A DNA stretch of 11,978 bases from Rickettsia typhi (GTDB lineage Bacteria > Pseudomonadota > Alphaproteobacteria > Rickettsiales > Deianiraeaceae). Each line of letters opens with the position of its first letter. Within the stretch, counting starts at the first letter, position 1. The stretch covers positions 1-11,978 of the forward strand of contig CAMCTP010000027.1 in assembly GCA_945878495.1 (NCBI GenBank), read 5' to 3'. Positions 1-7,354 of this stretch are shown here, in pieces. Below the pieces are notes generated by a model. It saw only the letters and a program-made list of their open reading frames with translations, had not been told where the DNA came from and ran no database searches. Made by a program: the position numbers and the translations under genes.

Positions 1-1482
1 CAACTGCTTGAAAAAAACGGTGAACAAGATATTTATATCAAATCACAAATCAATCTCCTAGTTCATGCAGAATCTATGACAGAGGTGTCAGACCTTGCTG
101 CAAGGGTTGCCAAAATTTTTGCAAAAACAGGTATAGTTGCATTTACCGAAGATGTACATTTACAAAATGCTGCATTTGGTATGTTGCCAGCAAATTTTCG
201 CTTTTTAGCTAGATTATCAAATGTACCGATACAGCTAACGGCAGCATTTGCTTATTCAGAAGGTTCTGAGGGATCTGAAAAATCAGATTTTATATGGGGA
301 AAAACATTATTCTCATTGCCAAAAGAAAATGGTAAAAGATATGATATAGGGTTACCAAAAGAGCAAAGAAATATCTTGCTACTTGGAAAGAAGGGTAGCG
401 ATACAAATCTTTTTGGTTCATTGTTATCAATAGCTGCGATAAAAAATGAAGTTAATACTCTTTTTATTGATACTAATGAGTCTTTGGATTCAGGTCTTTA
501 TCTGGCCGGATCATCTATTACAAACCTTGATATTGATGATAAAATTGATTTATCGTATATTAAAATTAATCCTTTTTCGGGAATTGAAGATACAGCAAGA
601 GATCGTGAATATATAAAAACCGTGCTAATTTTAATGTCCGGCGGTAAAGATATTTCAACCAAGATAGGATTTATTATGGATGAAGTTATTGCTAGTAAAG
701 GCTCTAGATTTGAATTTGCAATAAAAGAACATGGTTTGTCTGAAATTTTTCAGGACTGGGTTAATACAGGCAAATATGTTAAAGTTTTTAATTACCATCT
801 TGCCGATGATGCTTTTTCTATTGGAAAAAATTTAAAAATTAATATTAAAAAAAGTATATTAAATGATAAGAAGATCGCATCTGTCGTAAATTTCATTATT
901 CTATTTAAAATAATTGAACTGACATTGCAAAAAAAACGTTTCTTAATAACATTCAACTCTCCGTTGAAAATTTTTAAAACAAAGAATGATTGTGATTTTT
1001 TGAAACAGCTTTTACAAAAAACTGTACATAATCCTGATGTATCGTTTGTTTTTAATCTTCAGGCCAATGGATTGGAGGACGCTCCGAATTCACCAATGAT
1101 AGATATTATTAATGAATTTTGCGAAAATAAATACCTGTTTTCTTCAGGGCAAGAGTCAGGTGAAAGAGCTGTTGTTTCAAAGTTTGGATTTACTGATGAT
1201 GATTCAGATAAGGTACGATCTGCATTTGAGGTTATTGGAAAAAGCATACTTATTAAGAATAGATATAGCTCACTCTTTGTAGATTATAATTTTGCGAAAT
1301 TGGATTATTTTGACGATATTTTATATGATAAAAGCGGAAAAATCATGGATCTTATAACTGAAATTGGATCGGAAACAAGAGATAGAATTCAGATTTACGC
1401 TAAAATTATGGAAAAAATGCATGAAATTGAGATCCAGACTTCAAGAGAAGAAGATAATCAGATTGATATTTCCGATGATTGA
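1..1482 (+). CDS. virB4: VirB4-family type IV secretion protein with degenerate ATPase motifs (5' truncated by window edge)
   Basis: The frame is open from base 1, so the gene begins before the window; about 493 C-terminal residues are present, against roughly 800 for a full VirB4. VirB4 proteins are cytoplasmic or inner-membrane ATPases that power type IV secretion. Family identity rests on the stretch leading into the motor domain: GIVAFTEDVHLQNAAFGMLP followed by NFRFLAR resembles the conserved 'LPGNFR' region of VirB4/CagE. The Walker A loop should follow, but LLGKKGSDTNLFG stands at that place (about 25 residues less in an ATG-76 numbering, where it is 102-114), lacking the GxxGxGKT/S lysine and threonine. 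The expected Walker B position reads KKRFLITFNSPL, without the Asp-Glu pair. The C-terminus is acidic (REEDNQIDISDD). Rickettsiales are known to carry a second VirB4 copy with divergent nucleotide-binding motifs, and this fits that type. An ATPase-dead structural subunit is the likely role, by inference. ATG 76 is an internal Met, not the start. Confidence 0.8.
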   Translation, partial: QLLEKNGEQDIYIKSQINLLVHAESMTEVSDLAARVAKIFAKTGIVAFTEDVHLQNAAFGMLPANFRFLARLSNVPIQLTAAFAYSEGSEGSEKSDFIWGKTLFSLPKENGKRYDIGLPKEQRNILLLGKKGSDTNLFGSLLSIAAIKNEVNTLFIDTNESLDSGLYLAGSSITNLDIDDKIDLSYIKINPFSGIEDTARDREYIKTVLILMSGGKDISTKIGFIMDEVIASKGSRFEFAIKEHGLSEIFQDWVNTGKYVKVFNYHLADDAFSIGKNLKINIKKSILNDKKIASVVNFIILFKIIELTLQKKRFLITFNSPLKIFKTKNDCDFLKQLLQKTVHNPDVSFVFNLQANGLEDAPNSPMIDIINEFCENKYLFSSGQESGERAVVSKFGFTDDDSDKVRSAFEVIGKSILIKNRYSSLFVDYNFAKLDYFDDILYDKSGKIMDLITEIGSETRDRIQIYAKIMEKMHEIEIQTSREEDNQIDISDD

Positions 1483-1637
1483 TTTTTAATTTGTAGATAA
1501 AGAAAAATTTGAGCAATATGTTAAAAATGGCAAGTCATACAGTAGATTTCATCTCATGTAAATATCAGTTAAAGCAATCTATCGAAAATCCTGTAGATCT
1601 AAAAAGATTTCAAAAACAAGAAAATCGTAATTTAAAT
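1483..1637. other. Convergent intergenic gap without a clear terminator
   Basis: The two transcription units meet here. The only stem I can find is AGATCT-AAAA-AGATTT, at about 1596-1611, weak, AU-rich and without a following T-run on either strand. Apart from the doubtful small frames described at 1518-1652, nothing recognisable is present. Confidence 0.4.
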
Positions 1638-1652
1638 TTAACACAAAGATAG
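1518..1652 (+). CDS. Possible small ORF or coding remnant, function unknown
   Basis: A 44-codon frame starts at ATG 1518 in the gap between the VirB4-like gene and the converging phosphoethanolamine transferase, and overlaps the end of the latter by 15 bases. The product begins MLKMASHTVDFISCKYQ and is basic and polar, with no membrane segment or recognised motif. A second frame over the same bases (1490-1558) also reads plausibly as protein (DKEKFEQYVKNGKSYSRF) before a stop. This could mean one decayed gene crossing a frameshift rather than a real 44-residue protein. There is no clear Shine-Dalgarno sequence. I do not recognise it, and chance is a serious alternative in AT-rich DNA. Confidence 0.15.
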   Translation: MLKMASHTVDFISCKYQLKQSIENPVDLKRFQKQENRNLNLTQR

Positions 1653-3185
1653 GTTTTGATTTATTAAATCTGATTTAACGCCACCGCATTGTAATACTGT
1701 ATGGAATATTGCTTCATGTTTTAAGTTATTTTTCTCGGATTTTGATTTAGCGGTAATTTTTTTTACCTTCTCAGGGTTGTATTTTTGATATTTATCGGAG
1801 TAATAAATCAATAATGGAACTTCCCTTTGCTCTCGTGGAGCTATTTCGATTGGAGTTGCATGAGACGCAAAGCCTGTATGATCACTTAATAATGAATTTC
1901 CGTGATCTGAAGTAAATATTATAATAGCATTTTCATTTCTAAATTTATCTATTACAGATTTGATGAATGTATCTGTGTAAAATACACTGTTATCGTAGGA
2001 GTTATCTATTTCTTGCTCTGAATTACCGAGGTCTGGTTTAAAGATTGCAAAATCTCTTGGATATCTTTCTGAGTGTTTTTCATGACTACCAATGGTATGA
2101 AAAAAGTACATTTCATTTTTATTTTTGTCAATTTCTATTAAATTTAATAAATCCATATCTTTTATTTCCGGCTTTAAATAAAGGGAAGTTAAATCCTGAG
2201 AAAATAATATTTTATTTGCTCCAAAGAAATCAAGATTATGAATTTGAACTCTATTTTGTGCTGAATACCAGTGGGTTTTAAAGCCAAGATTTGTAAAAAT
2301 TGGCACAAATGATGCCTTGATTTTGTTTAAATCTTTATATTTTACATTACTTAAAATACATCTCAAAGCTTCATTTGTAGCCGTTGCACACGATTCAACT
2401 TTGCCGAAAGATACTAGATTTTTCTCTTTTTCAAGTAGCGGCGTTGTATTTTTTTTATATCCATTTAATCCTAATCTGTCAGATCTTAATGATTCACCAA
2501 GGATAAATACAACCTTTAGTGGCTCAGGTTGAGTATCTGTATATTTAAAATCTTGGTAATCATATTTTATGATTTGCTGTCTTGTTAGCAATTTTATATA
2601 TTTTGTCTGAAGCAGAGCTATCGGAAAAATCTGAGATTGTGCATTTTCTATTTTTGCTGATTTTATCGATCCAGAATTTATCATCAATGCTAATATTGCG
2701 GTGGATACTATAATTATTGATACTTTTTTGACATAATCAATTTTATTTTTAACGTTTGATACTATAAATTTGAAGCAAAAAAACAATCCAATTAACAATC
2801 CAATTGCGCCATATAAATAAATTTGCAAATCAATTAACATTCCTATTGCATCGTCTTTTCTGGATACTAAAATGCCCTGTATTATCGCAGGATATAAAAA
2901 GACATTGATTTTTACAACATAATACGAATATATTGATGCGACAAAAATTGATATCGCAGATACTGCCTTACCAAATATTTTGCTTATTGAAAATATCAGT
3001 ATGAAAAATGCAAAGTTGATGCCAAAGATTATTACCAAATCGCTAACGAAATTATTATAGCCAAAGCCATTGTCAATTAGTGATTTTAAATGTCTCGAAA
3101 TTGCTGGAGCGTTAATAACCATTAGGGCTATAGATATTAATAGGGAGTATAAAATTTGCGATATTTGTATTTTTTTGCCCATCAT
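1638..3185 (-). CDS. eptA: Phosphoethanolamine transferase, EptA/MCR (sulfatase-fold) family
   Basis: This inner-membrane enzyme transfers phosphoethanolamine from phosphatidylethanolamine to lipid A or another surface glycan, on the periplasmic side. From ATG 3185 it has 515 residues, slightly short of the usual 540-550. About five hydrophobic helices fill residues 5-170, followed by the periplasmic alkaline-phosphatase-like domain. Metal and catalytic residues are visible: the Glu of FILGESLRSDR (231), the nucleophile Thr in CATATNEALRC (270), the His residues of HTIGSH (363, 368), Asp-His of TSDHGNSL (427-428) and the His of SHATPIEIAPREQREVP (442). The typical SDHGES is SDHGNS here. A TTG at 3191 and an ATG at 3182 are alternative starts. 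It begins about 9 nt after the gatB stop and is probably the last gene of the operon. The exact acceptor (lipid A, core sugar, glucan) cannot be told from sequence; EptA-like enzymes can lower susceptibility to cationic peptides. Confidence 0.9.
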   Translation of the reverse strand: MMGKKIQISQILYSLLISIALMVINAPAISRHLKSLIDNGFGYNNFVSDLVIIFGINFAFFILIFSISKIFGKAVSAISIFVASIYSYYVVKINVFLYPAIIQGILVSRKDDAIGMLIDLQIYLYGAIGLLIGLFFCFKFIVSNVKNKIDYVKKVSIIIVSTAILALMINSGSIKSAKIENAQSQIFPIALLQTKYIKLLTRQQIIKYDYQDFKYTDTQPEPLKVVFILGESLRSDRLGLNGYKKNTTPLLEKEKNLVSFGKVESCATATNEALRCILSNVKYKDLNKIKASFVPIFTNLGFKTHWYSAQNRVQIHNLDFFGANKILFSQDLTSLYLKPEIKDMDLLNLIEIDKNKNEMYFFHTIGSHEKHSERYPRDFAIFKPDLGNSEQEIDNSYDNSVFYTDTFIKSVIDKFRNENAIIIFTSDHGNSLLSDHTGFASHATPIEIAPREQREVPLLIYYSDKYQKYNPEKVKKITAKSKSEKNNLKHEAIFHTVLQCGGVKSDLINQNLSLC

Positions 3186-3194
3186 TTTCAAATC

Positions 3195-4664
3195 TTACAG
3201 CCTATCAAGCTCATCTTTTAATATTTTATTTACACTTGCAGGGTTTGCCTTTCCATCGGTTAATTTCATAATCTGACCAACAAAAAAGCCAAATAATTTT
3301 TGATTTCCGTGTTTGTATGATTCAACTTTTTCGGGATTTTCCTTAATTAATTGATGTATTACCTTTATAATTTCGTCAGTATTATCGACCTGCTCAAGGT
3401 TGTTTTCCTTAACTATAGTCTCTGGTGTTTTTATTATACCATTGACCATATTTTCAAACATTATATCCAGGACATTTTTTGCAATTTTCCCGTTTATTTT
3501 ACCATTTGTAATCATTTCGATTAATTGAATTATGTCGTGTGGTTTTATTTTAGAATCATTTATTGATATTTGTGCTTTGTTTAATCTGCCAAGAAGTTCA
3601 ACAATTACTATTGTATAGGCTTGTTTTGGATCGCATACTTTTACCACTTCATCGAAATATAAGCTTAAATCTATATCATCAGCTATTATTTTCGCTTCTT
3701 TTTCAACTATGCCATAGCTAAGATATCTTGCAAATTTTGCTTCAGGTAATTCAGGCATGTTTTGTCTTATTGTTTCAATATCTTCGGGTTTAATTTTTAA
3801 AGCTGGAAGGTCAGGATCCGGAAAATATTTATAATCAGAGGCATTTTCCTTTGTTCTCATGGTTCTGGTTTCGCCTTTTTCTGGATTGAAGAGTCTTGTT
3901 TCTTGCTCGATAAAGCCACCTGATTCAATAATATCAAGATGTCTTTTTGCTTCAAATTCAATTGCTGTTTGCAGGAATTTGATTGAGTTTAGGTTTTTTA
4001 TTTCACATCTATTTCCAAGTTGTGAAGCGCCTGTTTTTCTTATTGATACATTTACGTCAACTCTAATTGAACCTTTTTCCATATCAGCGTCTGAAGCATT
4101 AACGGCTTTTAAAATAGCTCTTAATTTTTTTACATATTCAGCTGCCTCATGCGGAGATGACATATCCGGATGAGATACTATTTCCATTAATCCGCATCCA
4201 GCCCTGTTATAATCAAGGCATGTTTTTTTTGGATCTATCTCATGTAGAGATTTTCCTGCATCTTGTTCAATGTGTATTCTTTCAATTCTTATTCTTTTGT
4301 CATTTCCATTATCGTCCTTAATATCTATATGTCCATTTTCGACAATTGGTTTGTAAAATTGAGTAATTTGATATCCATTTGGAAGGTCTGGATAAAAGTA
4401 GTTTTTTCTATCAAAGTACGAAACTTCATTTATTTTACCATTTATTGCAAGCCCAGCTCGTATTACCGGTGCTATGTTTTCTTCGCTAAGAACCTGAATG
4501 CTACCAGGTATTCCAACATCAAGATTTGAAATATTTGAATTTGGTTTATCGTTCCAATTGCTTGTTGATTGTGAAAATAGCTTTACATTTGCTTTGATTT
4601 GAGCATGAACTTCAAGTCCAATTGTTACGCTATACTCTTGATTATTTTTCCCAAACAGTTTCAT
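3195..4664 (-). CDS. gatB: Aspartyl/glutamyl-tRNA(Asn/Gln) amidotransferase subunit B
   Basis: GatB is the kinase/tRNA-binding subunit of the GatCAB complex, which converts misacylated Glu-tRNA(Gln) and Asp-tRNA(Asn) to the correct amide forms in the cytoplasm. The product is 489 residues, normal for the family. Hallmarks in order are VTIGLEVHAQIKANVKLFS near the N-terminus, DRKNYFYPDLPNGYQITQ, the signature region CLDYNRAGCGLMEIVSHPDM, GSIRVDVNVSIRK, and KYFPDPDLPALKI before the helical and YqeY-like C-terminal tail. ATG 4664 is well placed directly before the conserved N-terminus. No gatA or gatC lies in the window. It follows the secretin gene by 69 nt, a gap that contains a possible promoter, and precedes the phosphoethanolamine transferase closely. 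This is a housekeeping gene with no sign of damage. Confidence 0.97.
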   Translation of the reverse strand: MKLFGKNNQEYSVTIGLEVHAQIKANVKLFSQSTSNWNDKPNSNISNLDVGIPGSIQVLSEENIAPVIRAGLAINGKINEVSYFDRKNYFYPDLPNGYQITQFYKPIVENGHIDIKDDNGNDKRIRIERIHIEQDAGKSLHEIDPKKTCLDYNRAGCGLMEIVSHPDMSSPHEAAEYVKKLRAILKAVNASDADMEKGSIRVDVNVSIRKTGASQLGNRCEIKNLNSIKFLQTAIEFEAKRHLDIIESGGFIEQETRLFNPEKGETRTMRTKENASDYKYFPDPDLPALKIKPEDIETIRQNMPELPEAKFARYLSYGIVEKEAKIIADDIDLSLYFDEVVKVCDPKQAYTIVIVELLGRLNKAQISINDSKIKPHDIIQLIEMITNGKINGKIAKNVLDIMFENMVNGIIKTPETIVKENNLEQVDNTDEIIKVIHQLIKENPEKVESYKHGNQKLFGFFVGQIMKLTDGKANPASVNKILKDELDRL

Positions 4665-4702
4665 ATTGTAGAATTTTATTCTATAAAAATAACAGCAAAT
4701 TT

Positions 4703-4708
4703 ATTATA
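4703..4708 (-). promoter_or_regulatory. Possible -10 element for gatB
   Basis: On the minus strand the 69-nt gap upstream of gatB contains an exact TATAAT, about 39 nt before the gatB ATG. No good -35 hexamer stands 16-18 nt upstream (TAGCAT is at the 17-nt position). The match could be chance in AT-rich DNA, but it would let gatB-eptA be expressed separately from the pilus genes. Confidence 0.3.
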
Positions 4709-4710
4709 TG

Positions 4711-4725
4711 CAATATTAAATATTG
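4711..4725. repeat. Short perfect inverted repeat in the gatB leader
   Basis: CAATATTAAATATTG is a 7-base palindromic arm pair around a single central base, in the secretin-gatB gap just upstream of the possible -10. One-base spacing excludes an ordinary RNA hairpin terminator and there is no T-run. A small operator site is possible but unproven, and such palindromes arise easily in AT-rich sequence. Confidence 0.2.
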
Positions 4726-4733
4726 ATGCTAGT

Positions 4734-6617
4734 TTAGAAAATAAACTCCCTAGGGTCGTTGCTGAAGAAGGTTTTATAGAAATATTTATCGTACTCGTGA
4801 AGGTCGTTATTTCCATCATTCAGAACGGTTGCTTTGATTATAAATACTATCTCTTTTGATGTTATTGTTTCTACTTTTTTCGAAAACAGAGATTTAATTA
4901 GTGGTATTTTTGATAAAATTGGAACCCCTTTCTCTGTTAGAATGGTATTTTTTTCGGTAAATCCACCAAGTATCATTATATCCTCGCTTTTCATGTTTAG
5001 CGTTGTATCAAGTTCCCTGACTGATGTTATAGGTATTTTATTTGAAGGTATTGACGCTGTTGAGCCTGCATCTGCTAGGTATTTTTTTGCCGAGAAGTCA
5101 AAACCTACATCATCCTTGTAATCTATTATTTTTGATATTGTAGGTCGTATATTTAACATTACCGTATTATCTTTTAAATTAATTGATGGCTGAAGAGTTA
5201 GAACCATTCCAACTGGTATTGTTTTGGTCGTGCTGGTTATGCTAACAGTACCAGGGATAACGCTTCCATTCGTTGCAGTTGTTGCTGAAGTTCCTGTTAC
5301 TGCGATTTCAAAAAATACTTGATTATCAACAAAAGTTACTATTAATTGTTGATTATTTAGTGCCACAACTCTTGGGCTTGATAATACTTTTGTTACACCG
5401 AATGTTTCCAATATATTTAAAGCACTTGTGATCGTCTCTCCGGATCCATTTTTATTTGAGCCAGACATAGCAAATATATTAGCAGATGTGCTTGATAAAC
5501 CAGTTGTTGAGATACTTGATGTTTTCCCTGCTAGAGTTTTAGCGTAGCTCCAATCAATACCAAGTTCAAAATTCTTGCTTAGTAAGACTTCCGCCATTTT
5601 TACCTCTATTAATACCTGTGCGGAAACTTTTTTCTTGAATTCATCGAGATATTGTTTTATTTTTTCATGTCCTTTTTTATTAGCAATAATTGACATCATC
5701 CCGCTTGATTTACTTAAATTTATAGGATTTCCAGTTGTTCCGCTGCTTGATGATTGAGAGCCGCTAGTTTGACCAGTTTGAGATCCTTGTGCTCCAGTGC
5801 TATTTTGTCCAGATTGACCACTGGCTGATCCCGATGCTGATGAAGAGCCTGAGCCGCCTGTAGAATTTTGTCCAGATTGCGATGACTGACCTCCAGAAAG
5901 TAATTGATTGATTCCAAAATTACCTGAATTCGATGAGAAATTTGAGCTATTTTGCTTTGTTGAGATTTTTGTCGAATTGATTATTTGAGTTATATTAGTC
6001 GTTAAGTCTGTCCAGAATGTGTCTTGACTTGACGATGAAAGCGAGGCAGATGAACCTCCGCTTACGCCACCTCCACCTGACAGAACGGAGGTTGATACAT
6101 TCATGTTTGAAGATGATGAACGGGTTACGGCCAAAAAGCTTACATCGTAGGTTTGTATATAGGATGTGTCATATTCAACTACAATTGTTCCATCTTTAAG
6201 CGAATATCTTAAGCCAGCCATGTCACATATTCTGTCTAATATTTCAAATAGGGGGCGATTTTTCATTGCTAGGAACATTGATCCATCAACATCCTTGTCT
6301 ACAACTATATCCACGTCTGCAATTTTTCCTATTTCAAGAAGTAAATCCACAAGAGAAACATCTTCGGTAACGCTTATACTTATTCTTTTTTCTTCATGCA
6401 ATTTTGGATCTTCCGGCATGGCAACGATTTTTGAAAGTCTTGGAATTGCGGCTTCTGTTTGGCAAAGCTTTAATCCACCTTCTTTAAATACGCTACTTGT
6501 AAGATTGTCTTCGTATTCACCTTGCGACATTCCAAGCTCAGGATCAAAGCTGGTTGATTTACACGATATTAGTGATGTTATTATTGCTAATGTTAAAAAG
6601 AAGTAATTCTTTTTCAT
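4734..6617 (-). CDS. MshL/PilQ-like type IV pilus secretin, predicted outer-membrane lipoprotein
   Basis: Secretins form the outer-membrane ring through which type IV pili or type II substrates pass. The 627-residue product starts with a lipoprotein signal (MKKNYFFLTLAIITSLISC, lipid-accepting Cys 19). An STN-type domain spans about 80-150 (LVDLLLEIGKIADVDIVVDK). A stretch with TRSSSSNMNV...DTFWTDL at 164-213 is typical of MSHA-type MshL. A long Ser/Gly/Gln-rich linker follows at about 222-298, and the secretin domain covers 330-598, with VSAQVLIEVKMAEVLL, GIDWS, VLSSPRVVALNNQ and the family signature VPILSKIPLIKSLFS (565-579). Its ATG overlaps the TGA of the upstream peptidase gene (ATGA), and AGG stands 5 nt before it, so translation is probably coupled. 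PilQ, MshL, BfpB and GspD are related; MshL-type is the best fit. The function as a pilus secretin is supported by its neighbours. Confidence 0.9.
   Translation of the reverse strand: MKKNYFFLTLAIITSLISCKSTSFDPELGMSQGEYEDNLTSSVFKEGGLKLCQTEAAIPRLSKIVAMPEDPKLHEEKRISISVTEDVSLVDLLLEIGKIADVDIVVDKDVDGSMFLAMKNRPLFEILDRICDMAGLRYSLKDGTIVVEYDTSYIQTYDVSFLAVTRSSSSNMNVSTSVLSGGGGVSGGSSASLSSSSQDTFWTDLTTNITQIINSTKISTKQNSSNFSSNSGNFGINQLLSGGQSSQSGQNSTGGSGSSSASGSASGQSGQNSTGAQGSQTGQTSGSQSSSSGTTGNPINLSKSSGMMSIIANKKGHEKIKQYLDEFKKKVSAQVLIEVKMAEVLLSKNFELGIDWSYAKTLAGKTSSISTTGLSSTSANIFAMSGSNKNGSGETITSALNILETFGVTKVLSSPRVVALNNQQLIVTFVDNQVFFEIAVTGTSATTATNGSVIPGTVSITSTTKTIPVGMVLTLQPSINLKDNTVMLNIRPTISKIIDYKDDVGFDFSAKKYLADAGSTASIPSNKIPITSVRELDTTLNMKSEDIMILGGFTEKNTILTEKGVPILSKIPLIKSLFSKKVETITSKEIVFIIKATVLNDGNNDLHEYDKYFYKTFFSNDPREFIF
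5723..5954 (-). repeat. Low-complexity Ser/Gly/Gln linker coding region in the secretin gene
   Basis: This part of the secretin gene encodes a disordered-looking linker (about residues 222-298) made almost only of S, G, Q, N, T and A. It contains the peptide SGQNSTG twice, and the matching 15 bases ATTTTGTCCAGATTG occur on the plus strand at 5802-5816 and 5865-5879, exactly 21 codons apart. This suggests growth by tandem duplication and possible length variation between strains. Confidence 0.6.
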
Positions 6618-7345
6618 TGACCTGTAAAATAGCTATTTGAAAAATTAAATAATCTTAAAAAATAAAATGCAAGCGATATAGCTGGCAAAAACGGGAATTC
6701 ACTAGTTTTTTTATTTCTTGTATGTAATTTATTGATTATCAATTTGAATAAAATACCAAATATGCAAGATAGAATGATAAACCCATAAATATAATATCCT
6801 TGAAAAAATACTATCATTCCAATGAAAAAATCTATATCAGCCCCTCCCATTATATCTTTTTTCATGATTTTTGATGTTATAAAAATTCCTATCCATATAC
6901 ATATAATCGCAATATAAGCAATAGTATTTTCTATGTTTATTTCATTTGAATTAAATCTGAATAATATTCCGCTTGCTAGAACTCCTAAAATCAAAACCGA
7001 ATAGCTTAAAAAATAATCAATTGTCATGGTTTTGTAATCCATTATACAAGCTGATAATACAGAAGATAACAAGGCTGCTTCTAGTAATGAGAAAATCCAA
7101 TTTTTACCAATTGAAAATGATATTATATAGCATAAAATTCCGGATGCCAATATAATAAATCCAATTTTATCAAACCTTCTGGTGAAAATAAACAGCAATC
7201 TTTTGAATAATTCTGTGTATTGAATTTGTTGTTTTGCTTTAAAAAAGTATGGTTTATTTGCTATAAATAACTTTGTTATATGTCTGAGAAATTTAGATAG
7301 AAGATAGATAATTCCAATTGATATTGAATGTTTTATAAATAACAT
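6614..7345 (-). CDS. Prepilin peptidase-like aspartic protease (A24/PilD family), methylase domain apparently absent
   Basis: Prepilin peptidases cleave the leader of type IV prepilins in the inner membrane, using two Asp residues. This 243-residue protein is strongly hydrophobic with about six to eight membrane segments. The first catalytic Asp is probably D103 in ACIMDYKTMTIDY and the second D170 in KKDIMGGADIDFF, the GxGD-type motif in the variant GGAD; the 67-residue spacing fits the family. The late FPFLPAISLAFYF matches the closing '(P)FGPFLA' block. The N-terminal cytoplasmic region (about 20-60) is basic and has no CxxC pairs, so the methyltransferase domain of classical PilD is not visible. 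The gene starts 9 nt after the TAATAA of the TPR gene and ends overlapping the secretin start by 4 nt (ATGA). The operon with a secretin makes pilin processing the best call. Assignment is from motifs only, as overall similarity is low. Confidence 0.75.
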   Translation of the reverse strand: MLFIKHSISIGIIYLLSKFLRHITKLFIANKPYFFKAKQQIQYTELFKRLLFIFTRRFDKIGFIILASGILCYIISFSIGKNWIFSLLEAALLSSVLSACIMDYKTMTIDYFLSYSVLILGVLASGILFRFNSNEINIENTIAYIAIICIWIGIFITSKIMKKDIMGGADIDFFIGMIVFFQGYYIYGFIILSCIFGILFKLIINKLHTRNKKTSEFPFLPAISLAFYFLRLFNFSNSYFTGQ

Positions 7346-7354
7346 TTCAACTTA

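Noticed and set aside
76..78. ATG 76 as the start of the VirB4-like gene
   Set aside because: The frame is open from base 1 and the upstream codons (INLLVHAES) continue the VirB4-like homology, so this is an internal Met.
1594..1615. AGATCT-AAAA-AGATTT stem as a bidirectional terminator between the convergent genes
   Set aside because: Only six weak base pairs including a wobble, and no T-run after it on either strand.
4711..4725. The palindrome before gatB as a rho-independent terminator of the pilus genes
   Set aside because: The arms are separated by one base, so no loop can form, it is entirely AU-rich apart from the ends, and there is no U-tract.
5761..5900. The repeated motif in the secretin linker as a CRISPR or mobile repeat
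   Set aside because: There are only two copies, in frame and 21 codons apart, and they are explained by the low-complexity protein linker.
6166..6606. A 146-codon plus-strand frame opposite the secretin gene
   Set aside because: It is fully antisense to the conserved N-terminal part of the secretin and its translation resembles no protein; long shadow frames are common here. The 3859-4173 frame opposite gatB was rejected for the same reason.
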